In this document: one piece after another, positions 32,479 to 41,047 of the stretch
Layout: each line of letters opens with the position of its first letter
Position numbering within the stretch: position 1 is the stretch's first letter
Source of the DNA: JAPUME01 sp964605715
GTDB taxonomy: Bacteria > Acidobacteriota > Terriglobia > UBA7540 > JAPUME01
DNA length: 42,689 nucleotides
Assembly: GCA_964605715.1 (NCBI GenBank)
Contig: CAZSDV010000013.1
Coordinates: 1-42,689 of the forward strand
Direction: 5' to 3'
Made by a program: the position numbers and the translations under genes
Notes under the pieces: model-generated
Told to the model about the DNA's origin: nothing
Seen by the model: the letters and a program-made list of their open reading frames with translations, nothing else
Database searches by the model: none

Positions 32479-33809
32479 ATGCCTAATAAAGAAAAAACGG
32501 CTGGGGAAATTATCCGTCAACTTCGCGGAAAAGGTTTTCAATCCTACCTAGTAGGTGGTTGCGTACGTGATCTCATAATGCGGGTCCAACCCAGAGATTA
32601 TGACATTGCGACAGATGCCCTGCCCGAAGAAGTCAGTCAAATATTCCCTGAAACTATCCCTGTCGGAATCCAATTCGGCGTTCAATTGGTAATTCAACAA
32701 GAAAATCAACATGAGGTGGCCACCTTCCGAAGTGACCATCGCTACGAGGACGGAAGGCACCCCACAGAAGTCCGGTACACGAAAAATGTGCAGGAGGATG
32801 TGGAGCGGCGTGACTTCACGGTCAACGGCCTGCTACTTGACCCACTGGAAAATAAGGTTCTAGATTTCGTCAAAGGCCAACAAGATATCAAGCACCGAGT
32901 TATCCGTGCAATTGGCGATGCAGAAACTCGGTTCAGAGAGGACCATCTGCGGTTGATGCGAGCTGTGCGTTTCGCCTCAAAACTCAACTTCTCTATTCAT
33001 CAGGAAACCTTCTCTGCTCTCCAGAAACTTGCTCCCCTTGTCCAATCTGTAAGTGTCGAGCGAATTCGGGATGAAATCTTGAAAGTTTTAACCGAAGGAG
33101 GAGCGCGGCGTGGCTTTGAGCTTTTGGATGATGCCGGGCTACTGCATGAGGTTCTTCCGGAGGTGGAAAAGATGAAAGGCGTAGAGCAGCCACCTCAGTT
33201 TCATCCCGAAGGAGACGTCTGGGTACATACGCTAATGATGCTCTCGCAACTCAAATCTCCTACCCCAAGCCTTGCGCTCGGCGTGCTCTTGCATGATNNN
33301 NNNNNNNTAAACCACCAACGTTCAGCTTCTCCGACCGAATCCGCTTCAACAACCACGCCGACGTAGGGACCCGAATGGCTGAAGAGATCTGCGGACGGCT
33401 ACGGCTTCCGATGCGGGTCACCAAAAGAGTCTGCGAATTAATTAAACACCATCTCCGATTCAAAGATTTCCCGCAGATGCGGCCCGCCAAACAAAAACGG
33501 TTTCTCCGCATGGATGGTTTCGAAGAGCACCTCGAACTTCACCGGCTCGACTGCAATTCAAGCCATGGCAACCTTACAAATTATGAACTTGCACGTAAGA
33601 TGTTGACTGAGACACCTGCAGAGAAAATTCATCCTGTCCCGCTAATCACTGGCCTTCACCTGATCGAGCAAGGATACAAACCGGGACCAATTTTCAAGAA
33701 AATCCTCAGCACCGTTGAGGATGCCCAATTGGAAGGAACCCTCGACTCCCAACCAGACGCACTTCGGCTTATTGAGAAAAAATTTCCAAAAAAAATAAAA
33801 GACGAATGA
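32479..33809 (+). CDS. CCA tRNA nucleotidyltransferase / poly(A) polymerase family (split by an assembly gap)
   Basis: Class II nucleotidyltransferase that adds CCA to tRNA or A residues to RNA. The head domain has 'YLVGGCVRDLIMRVQPRDYD' (Asp-x-Asp), 'RRDFTVNGLLLDP' and 'EDHLRLMRAVRFASKLNF'; the tail has an HD domain ('HTLMML', 'LGVLLHD', then 'KPPTFSFSDRIRFNNHADVG', 'KHHLRFKDFPQM'). A 10-base N gap (33298-33307) breaks the frame: it is restored exactly if 5 bases (or 5+3n) replace the Ns, giving HDxxKPPTF. So this is one intact gene of about 440 residues. It follows dinB by 31 bases. Confidence 0.9.
33298..33307. other. Assembly gap (10 N) inside the tRNA nucleotidyltransferase gene
   Basis: Ten undetermined bases directly after the HD codons. 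The downstream sequence continues the protein in another frame, so the gap is not really 10 bases: 5 fits the family's HD-x-x-K-P-P-T-F. Confidence 0.99.
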
Positions 33810-33839
33810 TCTCGTAATAGGTAGGTCGCTAGACAACAA

Positions 33840-35858
33840 TCAGGCGACAGATGTGCCAGCTGGTTTTGAATTACCTATCTGAACCAGAGGTTCCCCGAAT
33901 TCTAAAACATCAGTAGGGCACACGTGGAGACAAATTCCACACCCGATGCAAGCACTATTATTCAAACCGAACTCTTCTCCTCGCAATGCGAACTGCATCA
34001 CATCCACGCCGACCTCGCAGTAGCGTGTGCACATGCCACAGGCAATACAGCGCTTCTTGTCCGGTGTAATGCGGAAACGGCTCAATTTCTTTCCCACGAT
34101 ATTCATCCATCCCACGACCGGACACCAGTAGCGACACCAGATTTTTCCACCTGTAAAAGGGTAGAGCGCAACAGGAATTATCGCAATCAGAAACAAATCC
34201 ACCGTATAGCCGTAAACTTTCTTAATGTCCCATCCACCTAGAGAAACATCCCAACCAAAAGCAGCCACAACGGTGGCGATCAAAGCAAATGCGGTCACCA
34301 CATATACACTGCGTTCCCGGCGCCTGTTGAGACGTCCCTTGGGCGAGTAGTGCCGCCAGCTATCACCCAGAGTTTCCGCCAAACCGCCACAACCGCAAAC
34401 CCAGGTGCAAAACTTCTTTCCATGAAACAGGACAGACAAAGGAATCCCAACCAGAATCAAGGCAAGACCCCAAATCCAATAACCATAAGATTGCATGAAG
34501 TGTTGAATCGTTGAAGGTTGCAGGACCAGAGGCCAAGGATAGAAAATGCTATAGGCCATCCAGTCACGAACCAATAGTTCTGGCACAATAAAAAAAAAGA
34601 ATACTTGAAAAAAGATTAAGGAAGCCAAGCGCAGGGTTTGGTTTCCTTGATTACGAGGGGAAGGCCGCCAGCGAAAGGCCCCCCAGCGCCTGATGGCTTT
34701 GATGCCAAAACTAAGAACAACCACTGAATAGGTGAGCGGGTAAAGCTTTTCAAGATTCCACGAACCTACATGAATAAAGTCTGGATGAATTTTTTTTGTC
34801 AGGTAAAAAGCCCCGACAAGCAGGAGACTAAAAATCAGACCGATAGACCGCCATAAATGCCAGTCTCGATCGTAGGCAATTTTGCAGCGTTTGTAAAAAT
34901 CGGTAGGAAGAGAAGTTCGGTCCACGCCGGCAAGCATGTAGACCAGATCGTTTGATAGCGTTGTTTCCTTGCCTTGTTGAAGTATAACTGCTTTGCGCTC
35001 CCCAAGTCGCGCAACCGCACCCTTGGGATAAATTGAAATCTTCCTGTGCTTCTCCAAGCGTTGAACCGCCTCGATCGAGCTAGGATTGCATCCTTCAGAA
35101 TCCTCCTTTTCATATACCATCGTCACGCGGTTTCGCTCAGCCAGGCTAACTGCGGCCTCCAAGGCCGCGTCGGTAAAACCGACAACAAGAATATCTTTGT
35201 CAAGCACCTCTCTCAAGTTTGAATGATTGTAATAGACCTTTGTTTCCCCTTCCTCAACCACATCTAGCCTTTTGAAATGTATCAGGCGCCCCACCGCCAA
35301 GATGGCACGTTGGCACGTATAGTCACGCCTGTCGGTACGAACAGTAATAATTCCTCTGCTCTGAACGTCTTTTACTGTTTCACCGAGACTTACCTGAAGA
35401 GGCTGCTCCTTTAAGACCTTCTCCCAGTTCTCTACTAGGTCATAGCTCTCAACATCTTGGTTGAAAGGCAGGTCAGCCCTGGCGTCCCTCTCACCGGTTG
35501 AGGGGTAATAAAGCATTTTTCGACGGGCAAAACTGCGGAGGGTGTGAAATAGATTGTTACGTTCAAGAACAAGGTAACGTACCCCAGCCTTCCTCAACTC
35601 AAGGGCTGCGGCAACTCCCGAGGGTCCACCACCAACAATAATCACGTCATAATCCAGGCCTCGCGGCCCCTCTGGCAGAGTATTGGCAATGTGGCGCGCA
35701 ACATCCTTCCCCTGATTAAGGGCTTCCTTGATATCAGGGGATCCTGTGGCATCCCCTGATATGAAAACACCTTGAACGCTTGACTCACTTGTTTTGTCAA
35801 GAATGGGGAATCGCTCCCCCATGTCAAAAATGGAGTCGCGACCTGCCAACAAACTCAT
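33840..35858 (-). CDS. FAD-reductase / NapH-like membrane / ferredoxin fusion protein
   Basis: 672 residues in three parts. Residues 1-65 look like the tail of a separate flavoprotein reductase ('GVFISGDATGSPDIKEALNQ'). Residues about 70-320 are a flavin-dependent reductase of the YpdA/thioredoxin-reductase type ('DVIIVGGGPSGVAAALELRK', 'CQRAILAVGRL', then a second nucleotide fold 'ILVVGFTDAALEAAVSL'). The C-terminal half has about six membrane segments with NapH/CcoG-like cysteines ('CTWVCGCGG', 'WCRYWCPVVGW') and two 4Fe-4S sites ('CIACGMCTRYCEVG', 'CIGCGICLHVCPTD'). It probably passes electrons between NAD(P)H and a membrane or periplasmic acceptor. It follows cstA by 70 bases; the ATG has AGGGG upstream. 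The partner is unknown. Confidence 0.85.
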   Translation of the reverse strand: MSLLAGRDSIFDMGERFPILDKTSESSVQGVFISGDATGSPDIKEALNQGKDVARHIANTLPEGPRGLDYDVIIVGGGPSGVAAALELRKAGVRYLVLERNNLFHTLRSFARRKMLYYPSTGERDARADLPFNQDVESYDLVENWEKVLKEQPLQVSLGETVKDVQSRGIITVRTDRRDYTCQRAILAVGRLIHFKRLDVVEEGETKVYYNHSNLREVLDKDILVVGFTDAALEAAVSLAERNRVTMVYEKEDSEGCNPSSIEAVQRLEKHRKISIYPKGAVARLGERKAVILQQGKETTLSNDLVYMLAGVDRTSLPTDFYKRCKIAYDRDWHLWRSIGLIFSLLLVGAFYLTKKIHPDFIHVGSWNLEKLYPLTYSVVVLSFGIKAIRRWGAFRWRPSPRNQGNQTLRLASLIFFQVFFFFIVPELLVRDWMAYSIFYPWPLVLQPSTIQHFMQSYGYWIWGLALILVGIPLSVLFHGKKFCTWVCGCGGLAETLGDSWRHYSPKGRLNRRRERSVYVVTAFALIATVVAAFGWDVSLGGWDIKKVYGYTVDLFLIAIIPVALYPFTGGKIWCRYWCPVVGWMNIVGKKLSRFRITPDKKRCIACGMCTRYCEVGVDVMQFALRGEEFGLNNSACIGCGICLHVCPTDVLEFGEPLVQIGNSKPAGTSVA

Positions 35859-35928
35859 AAGCCCCTATCCTTAAAGGTAAGATATTATTCGGATCCAGCA
35901 GGGTTAAGCCTCATTCGGTAGGCCTTGG

Positions 35929-37596
35929 TTAGGCTACATCTGACCGCCTGCCCGAATTCTTACTGCGGAGACGCCCAATCGCCTCGGCCACCAGCCAGAG
36001 ACTCAAAAAGAATATAATGATACCAACTACAAGAAGTGTTGCCTCTTTCATCTCCCAGAAATCACCGATCTTCATCACCATAGCTGTGACTGCGGTCACC
36101 ATCATGAAAACCATTGGAATAAGCGTAACCCAGAAATTCCGCTTCTTGTCAATCAAGTAAAGTGTAACAGTAAGCAGCGTGAGTGCACCCATGACCTGGT
36201 TAGTGGTCCCAAAGAGCTGCCACAGAGCCAATCCCGCCGCTTGCCCATCAACCTCAAAGAAAGCGAAAAAGCCAATAGCTCCAACGGCTAACAACGAGGT
36301 CAAGTAACGATTGCTCAATGCAGGCACCCGTAAGGTCTCAGAAATTTCACTGATATTATAGCGCAGGAGGCGAGTAGCTGAATCAAGTGTGGTCAGGGCA
36401 AAAGAAACAGCAACTAACGCGATGAACGCTTGGGCTACCGGCAGTGAAACACCAAGTTGGTGAATGAAGGCCGCCGTCCCGTCGATAAAGGCCTTCATGT
36501 TATTTCCTAAACCTTGAGCAGTATCCCAGCTTTGATAGTGTTCGCGCCAAGCTGCGGTCGAAGCAAATCCAGCGGTACATGCCAGAACTGAAATTAGGCC
36601 AAGAGACGACTCTCCAATCATGCCTCCGTACCCGATAAACACCGCATCAGTCTCACGAGATATCTGTTTAGAAGTGGTACCAGAAGCGACCAACCCATGA
36701 AATCCAGAAATAGCACCACAGGCAATCACAATGAAAATAAAAGGGAAAATTGGCGGGGCATCAGGCGGATTGAGCTGAACGGGGGGCGCCATGAATTGTG
36801 GCCGCAGAAGAAAGAAGCCAAGATAAGCCATCCCTAACCCCAAATAGAGAAGCAAGGAATTAATATAATCACGCGGTTGCAATAGCAACCAAACGGGTAA
36901 GACTGAGGCAAGAAACGCATAACCAAGCACAAGATAACTCCAGGCCCCTATAGACAGATTGGGACTAGGAAGTGCCATCCCTGCCCAGATAGCCAGCATC
37001 ATAAGGACAAAACCCGCTGCTGTTGCTGGCAGCAACTTTGCTCCACGACGAAACATCATCCAACCAATAACCGTTGCAACGGCCATGAGACTGAAACTAG
37101 GAACCACCGATTGAGGATAAAAATCAACGGTAAACAATGTGGCGCAGATATAAACAAACACTCCCATCGCCAACGCTACAAGGAAAAAGATTAAAATGTG
37201 AAATAGAGTTTTAGCACGAGGCCCGATAATATCTTCCGCCACTTTGCCGATGCTCAGGCCACGGGCACGCATGGAGAGCACAAGAGCACTGAAATCGTGG
37301 ACAGCACCGATGAAAAGTGTCCCAAAAACAACCCACAACATGCCTGGCAGCCAACCCCAAATAACGGCAATGGCAGGACCCAACATGGGTGCAAGGCCGG
37401 CAATGGAAGCAAAGTGGTGACCGAAAAGGACATAACGGTTAGTGGGAACGTAATCGACGTCATCCCTCAAAACCTCAGCCGGAGTGCTTACACTTGGATC
37501 TAGGCGAAATACCCGACGCCCAAGGTAGCGGGCGTAGAAACGGTAAACAACAAAGTAAATGATGGCACAGCAAGATGCAGCAGCAACAGCTTCCAT
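35929..37596 (-). CDS. cstA: CstA family transporter (carbon starvation protein)
   Basis: Membrane transporter of the CstA family, which imports peptides and pyruvate. 555 residues with about 16 hydrophobic segments. Conserved stretches: 'NRYVLFGHHFASIAGLAPML', 'GPAIAVIWGWLPGMLWV', 'GAVHDFSALVLSMRARG', 'GFHGLVASGTTSKQ', 'GYGGMIGESSLGLISVLACT', and 'SFALTTLDSATRLLRYNISE'. Shorter than E. coli CstA (701), like the shorter bacterial type. ATG is preceded by AAAGGAG. It lies upstream of the FAD/ferredoxin fusion gene with a 70-base spacer, so they may be co-transcribed. No regulator is adjacent. Confidence 0.95.
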   Translation of the reverse strand: MEAVAAASCCAIIYFVVYRFYARYLGRRVFRLDPSVSTPAEVLRDDVDYVPTNRYVLFGHHFASIAGLAPMLGPAIAVIWGWLPGMLWVVFGTLFIGAVHDFSALVLSMRARGLSIGKVAEDIIGPRAKTLFHILIFFLVALAMGVFVYICATLFTVDFYPQSVVPSFSLMAVATVIGWMMFRRGAKLLPATAAGFVLMMLAIWAGMALPSPNLSIGAWSYLVLGYAFLASVLPVWLLLQPRDYINSLLLYLGLGMAYLGFFLLRPQFMAPPVQLNPPDAPPIFPFIFIVIACGAISGFHGLVASGTTSKQISRETDAVFIGYGGMIGESSLGLISVLACTAGFASTAAWREHYQSWDTAQGLGNNMKAFIDGTAAFIHQLGVSLPVAQAFIALVAVSFALTTLDSATRLLRYNISEISETLRVPALSNRYLTSLLAVGAIGFFAFFEVDGQAAGLALWQLFGTTNQVMGALTLLTVTLYLIDKKRNFWVTLIPMVFMMVTAVTAMVMKIGDFWEMKEATLLVVGIIIFFLSLWLVAEAIGRLRSKNSGRRSDVA

Positions 37597-37765
37597 TTAG
37601 CTCCTTTTTTAACTCCAGTAGAAGATTTTTACCACACCCTCAATCAGTTAGCTATCTTCCGTAAGCATTTAGGTATCTGAGCAGAAATATGGTTATAAAA
37701 AATAGCGCGGTACAACATGAAGAATAATATCGCTAACCTTCGGAGGCAAACGGTTTCTTTTGGGA

Positions 37766-37794
37766 TTGCAACGTCGAGCAGGGCGTAATAGAAT
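37766..37794 (+). promoter_or_regulatory. Sigma-70-type promoter of rpmE
   Basis: TTGCAA (37766-37771) and TAGAAT (37789-37794) are 17 bases apart. Transcription would begin near 37801, 31 bases before the rpmE ATG at 37832. Confidence 0.6.
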
Positions 37795-37831
37795 AGACGC
37801 TTTCGTGGAGTGGGAAAGGGTAAGAAAAATC

Positions 37832-38074
37832 ATGAAGCAAGGCATACATCCGAAATACCAAGAAGTCAATGTAACTTGTGCCTGCGGAAACGCCTTCAGT
37901 ACCCGTTCCACACACAAAGGCGATATCCACCTGGAAATCTGCTCAAATTGTCACCCGTTTTTTACCGGAAAACAGAAACTAGTTGATAGCGCGGGGCGCG
38001 TTGAGCGCTTTCTTAAGAAATACGGATCTAAGGTCCAGAAATCCGCTGAAATTATGTCTGCGGAAAAGAATTAG
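37832..38074 (+). CDS. rpmE: 50S ribosomal protein L31, zinc-binding type
   Basis: Large-subunit protein, 80 residues. Begins 'MKQGIHPKYQEVNVTCACGN' and continues 'FSTRSTHKGDIHLEICSNCH', 'PFFTGKQKLVDSAGRVERF'. The Cys pairs identify the zinc-binding (C+) form. I started at ATG 37832 by homology; the frame is open further upstream. A TTGCAA-N17-TAGAAT promoter is 38 bases upstream. The C-terminal tail is slightly longer than E. coli's. Stands as a single gene, followed by a weak terminator. Confidence 0.97.
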   Translation: MKQGIHPKYQEVNVTCACGNAFSTRSTHKGDIHLEICSNCHPFFTGKQKLVDSAGRVERFLKKYGSKVQKSAEIMSAEKN

Positions 38075-38087
38075 AATCGGCATGTGA

Positions 38088-38114
38088 CAGTGATTAACAA
38101 AGTCACTTGTTTTT
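38088..38114 (+). terminator. Weak intrinsic terminator after rpmE
   Basis: AGTGA (38089-38093) and TCACT (38103-38107) form a short stem around nine bases, followed by TTTTT (38110-38114). The stem may extend by GTGAC/GTCAC alternative pairing. Only five base pairs, so termination is uncertain. Confidence 0.4.
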
Positions 38115-38166
38115 AGAATCTTCCTGGAGCCTAAGGATACAATACAAACTCTAACAGCCTCTCCTG

Positions 38167-39036
38167 TTGCGCTACAAGAAATCCCGGCGATCCCTTGCAG
38201 CGCATCCGGGGACCTCATCCAACGGAAAACTGGCAGTGCAATCCCAATCAACCGACAATCCATACGTCACCCAGCCTAAGGTTTACTTGTTGGGAGAACC
38301 ATCGCTCGTAGCTGAAGAACTCCAGCGTTTTCTTGACGATGAAGGGCTGATCTTTTCCACCGATACACCCGTCGCAGGAGAAATTCTGGCCGAGATCGCA
38401 GGTCGCACTTGCTATATGTCGTTCGGCAAAGGCCGAAAAACAAATCTTGAATACCTAGCAAACATCGTTTCATCCAAACATGGGAGCGTTCTGGAGCATG
38501 TTGTATGGAACTTCCTGATTACAGGAATCAGTCGATCATTGACACACGAGTTGGTTCGTCATCGTGCGGGATTCGGTTATTCGCAACTCTCCCAGCGCTA
38601 CGTGGACGAAAGCACAGCCTCCTACGTCGTACCTCCTCTTTACCAGGAAAATGAAGAACTGCGGCGCAAGTGGACTGAGACCATTGAGTTCGTGCGAAAA
38701 GCCTACGCAGAGATAGCAGAGATGTCTGGCCGCCACGTGCAAGAAAAATACCCAGAAATGTCAAAACGGGACCAACGGAAGCTCACCCGTCAGGCGGCGC
38801 GCTCCGTACTACCTAACGCTTGCGAAACAAAAATTTTTGTGACCGGTAATTCACGTTCCTGGCGGCACTTCTTAGAGCTTCGTGGCAATCCTCATGCTGA
38901 CACTGAGATTCGCCTACTGGCGGTAGAAATTTTTAAAGCGTTGAAAAAGCATAGCCCTAACATCTTCAATGACCTTAAGCTAACCGAAGGCTCCGACGGA
39001 ATGTCATGCGTAGAGGTTCTTCATTCCAAGGTGTAG
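38167..39036 (+). CDS. thyX: FAD-dependent thymidylate synthase
   Basis: Makes dTMP from dUMP with methylene-tetrahydrofolate and FAD, independent of ThyA. 289 residues. The ThyX motif is present as 'RHRAGFGYSQLSQRYV' (RHR-x8-S). Also 'SVLEHVVWNFLITGISRSLT', 'LTRQAARSVLPNACETKIFV', and 'RSWRHFLELRGNPHADTEIR', the dUMP/FAD-binding end. The start is uncertain: TTG at 38167 is open, and GTG 38236 ('VQSQSTDNPYVTQPKVYLLG' region) is possible; neither has a strong ribosome-binding site, and the first ~25 residues are poor in homology. ThyX suggests no ThyA, but that cannot be seen here. Confidence 0.95.
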   Translation: MRYKKSRRSLAAHPGTSSNGKLAVQSQSTDNPYVTQPKVYLLGEPSLVAEELQRFLDDEGLIFSTDTPVAGEILAEIAGRTCYMSFGKGRKTNLEYLANIVSSKHGSVLEHVVWNFLITGISRSLTHELVRHRAGFGYSQLSQRYVDESTASYVVPPLYQENEELRRKWTETIEFVRKAYAEIAEMSGRHVQEKYPEMSKRDQRKLTRQAARSVLPNACETKIFVTGNSRSWRHFLELRGNPHADTEIRLLAVEIFKALKKHSPNIFNDLKLTEGSDGMSCVEVLHSKV

Positions 39037-39052
39037 ACTAAATACCTACCTC

Positions 39053-40024
39053 TTAGTCTTGTAACTCCAGGCCCACGCGATCAAGCAGACGCATCATATC
39101 GTTTTCGCAATCCTGGCTGCTAACCCTGATCTCTTTAAGTTCTTCCGAAGCTTCGTTGAGGTTGTCCTCGAAGAAAGCTTGACCCTCCAGTCTTCGGCCA
39201 AGAATGGAGTAAAGGATGGAGACGCGAATGAGATCTGAAGTGGATCGATTCTTTCTCAATCTCCACTTCTTCAGTTGTTGGCGAAGAATCCCTTCAAAAT
39301 AATCACCAAAATCTGCTGACGCCCTAATGTATTCCCCGTCACGTAGGGCATAGATGATCGGCAAAAGTGGCGCCTCTGAATGAGGTACGCAAGAGCTACG
39401 AACAGGCATCTGAACAGCTAACTCCCAATTTCCATCGCCATTGAGATCTTGGGCTTCTAATCCCTCAAATGGTAGTCCAAAAATCTCCTCGATTTGCCCC
39501 AGATTTCTCACTCCAGGGACACCGATCGACATGATCGTTGCTGTCGTGCAACAGTATGCGCCACCGGAATATCGCCCCAGGATGATTTCTGGCACCCGGT
39601 CACCATTCAAATCTTTGATATAAAGAGGTACAGAATGGCGACTAGGTCGGACCTGTGAAAAATCGTAAAGCTGAGTCCAGAGCTCTCGTGATCCCTCTAG
39701 TGTATCGATTTCGTACAGCAACCCCAACTGTTGATCATAAAGAGCAAACTTCCCTTGGGTGAAAATTAAAGGAGGAGAAGAGTAGCGGTAAATTACTCCC
39801 CTCAAGGTTCCGGCTTTGAGAATTTCAACCGCTTCCATGCCATCAAGTTGTGGAATACGGAATTCATCAGTAGGGGCGGGTAACAGCTCTTCTGTTCCTG
39901 ATTCGCGAGAATGAGTTTTGGTCGGAGACTCAGCGAACTTTCGCAGGGCCAAGACCAGAATTAAGGTAGCTCCTGCCAATAATAATGACAGTACCGCACT
40001 TCCACTCTTTGATCCTCCAGGCAT
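39053..40024 (-). CDS. Membrane-anchored FG-GAP/VCBS-like protein
   Basis: 323 residues. The N terminus has one hydrophobic segment ('SAVLSLLLAGATLILVLAL') that anchors the rest outside the membrane. Two calcium-binding-type Asp loops appear in FG-GAP-like context: 'DLNGDRVPEIILGRYSG' and 'DLNGDGNWELAVQM', separated by about 60 residues. These suggest an extracellular beta-propeller-like sensor or binding domain; the C-terminal 90 residues are charged and helical. No catalytic motif is seen. The ATG is at 40024. It is 82 bases downstream of the TIM-barrel epimerase gene on the same strand. Confidence 0.65.
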   Translation of the reverse strand: MPGGSKSGSAVLSLLLAGATLILVLALRKFAESPTKTHSRESGTEELLPAPTDEFRIPQLDGMEAVEILKAGTLRGVIYRYSSPPLIFTQGKFALYDQQLGLLYEIDTLEGSRELWTQLYDFSQVRPSRHSVPLYIKDLNGDRVPEIILGRYSGGAYCCTTATIMSIGVPGVRNLGQIEEIFGLPFEGLEAQDLNGDGNWELAVQMPVRSSCVPHSEAPLLPIIYALRDGEYIRASADFGDYFEGILRQQLKKWRLRKNRSTSDLIRVSILYSILGRRLEGQAFFEDNLNEASEELKEIRVSSQDCENDMMRLLDRVGLELQD

Positions 40025-40106
40025 CCGTTATCTCGCTACCTCACCCACCCCATGATGATTTGAATTGTAGTATTCAAGAAGGATTTTTCCATTTTGGGAA
40101 CAATAC

Positions 40107-41003
40107 CTAACTCTTTTCCGAAAAATACTCTCTTATCTTCGGTTTGAGAAATTCCACTGAAGCATGCAAATCTTCCATTCCACCTACGCCGTCTTCAATG
40201 GAGATCCAGCCCTGAAAATTCACATTGCGTAAAGTGGAAAAGATTTGGTCATAATCATTCAAGCCTTGTCCAATGACACCGTGCACAAGAATATTCGGGT
40301 AATCCAAAGCAGGAGCAAATTGGTTTAGCTCTTCCACAGCATGACCAGGCTTCAGGCGACGGTCGCTCGCATGCATGCTGACAATTCGGTGCTTGACAGC
40401 CTCCAGAACATCAATCGGATCTTCGCCAGCTAAGAACGCATTCGAAGGGTCAAAATTCACACCCAACCAGGGACTTGGAACCATATCCAAAATCTCCATG
40501 AATACATCCAGCTTTTGCGCAAACTCAGGATAATGCCAGTAATTGTCCTTGTAGTGATTCTCCATTGCCAAGATGACCTTCTTCTGCTCAGCGTATTCAA
40601 CCAACTCCTTTAGGCACTCGGCCACCCACCGTACGCCATCATGACGGGAAACCTGCGGGAACCGTTGCCCAGAAAGAACACGGCAAGTTTTCCCCCCAAA
40701 ATAATTCACCAAGTCGATCCATTTTTTTTCCCGATTCACCTCTTGTTTTCTCTTTTCGTAATCTGGGTTAGTGAAGTCGGGCGAACAGCAAAGCATCGGC
40801 ATCTGCAATTTATGGACTGCGAGGGCCTCTCGTACTTTTTCCAGGTAAGGATTTTCCTGACTCTCAAGAAATCCATCATAGAACTCCAACCCGTCGATCT
40901 CTAATTCTCCAGCAAGCAAGATCCAATCAAAAAGTGACATGGAGCGAGTAATGCACAAGGCATCCATGAATCCTTTGGGAAACGCGGCTAGTTGAACACT
41001 CAT
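40107..41003 (-). CDS. Sugar phosphate isomerase/epimerase (AP endonuclease 2 TIM barrel)
   Basis: 298 residues, xylose-isomerase-like TIM barrel. The metal and catalytic acids/His typical of the family are in 'LAMENHYKDNYW' (Glu), 'GVNFDPSNAFLAG' (Asp), 'VSMHASDRRLKPG' (His) and 'WISIEDGVGGMEDLH' (Glu). It probably isomerises or epimerises a ketose or cyclitol. It belongs to the minus-strand operon with the zinc dehydrogenase (44 bases upstream) and the HPS-like gene. The start ATG at 41003 is preceded by a weak GA-rich sequence. The substrate is unknown. Confidence 0.88.
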   Translation of the reverse strand: MSVQLAAFPKGFMDALCITRSMSLFDWILLAGELEIDGLEFYDGFLESQENPYLEKVREALAVHKLQMPMLCCSPDFTNPDYEKRKQEVNREKKWIDLVNYFGGKTCRVLSGQRFPQVSRHDGVRWVAECLKELVEYAEQKKVILAMENHYKDNYWHYPEFAQKLDVFMEILDMVPSPWLGVNFDPSNAFLAGEDPIDVLEAVKHRIVSMHASDRRLKPGHAVEELNQFAPALDYPNILVHGVIGQGLNDYDQIFSTLRNVNFQGWISIEDGVGGMEDLHASVEFLKPKIREYFSEKS

Positions 41004-41047
41004 CAGGATTAGACCTTTAAATTTTCAGATTAATCACCAGAAGGAGG

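Noticed and set aside
33375..33809. Separate gene for the C-terminal half of the tRNA nucleotidyltransferase
   Set aside because: The sequence upstream of its ATG continues the HD-domain protein to the gap; it is one gene split by Ns.
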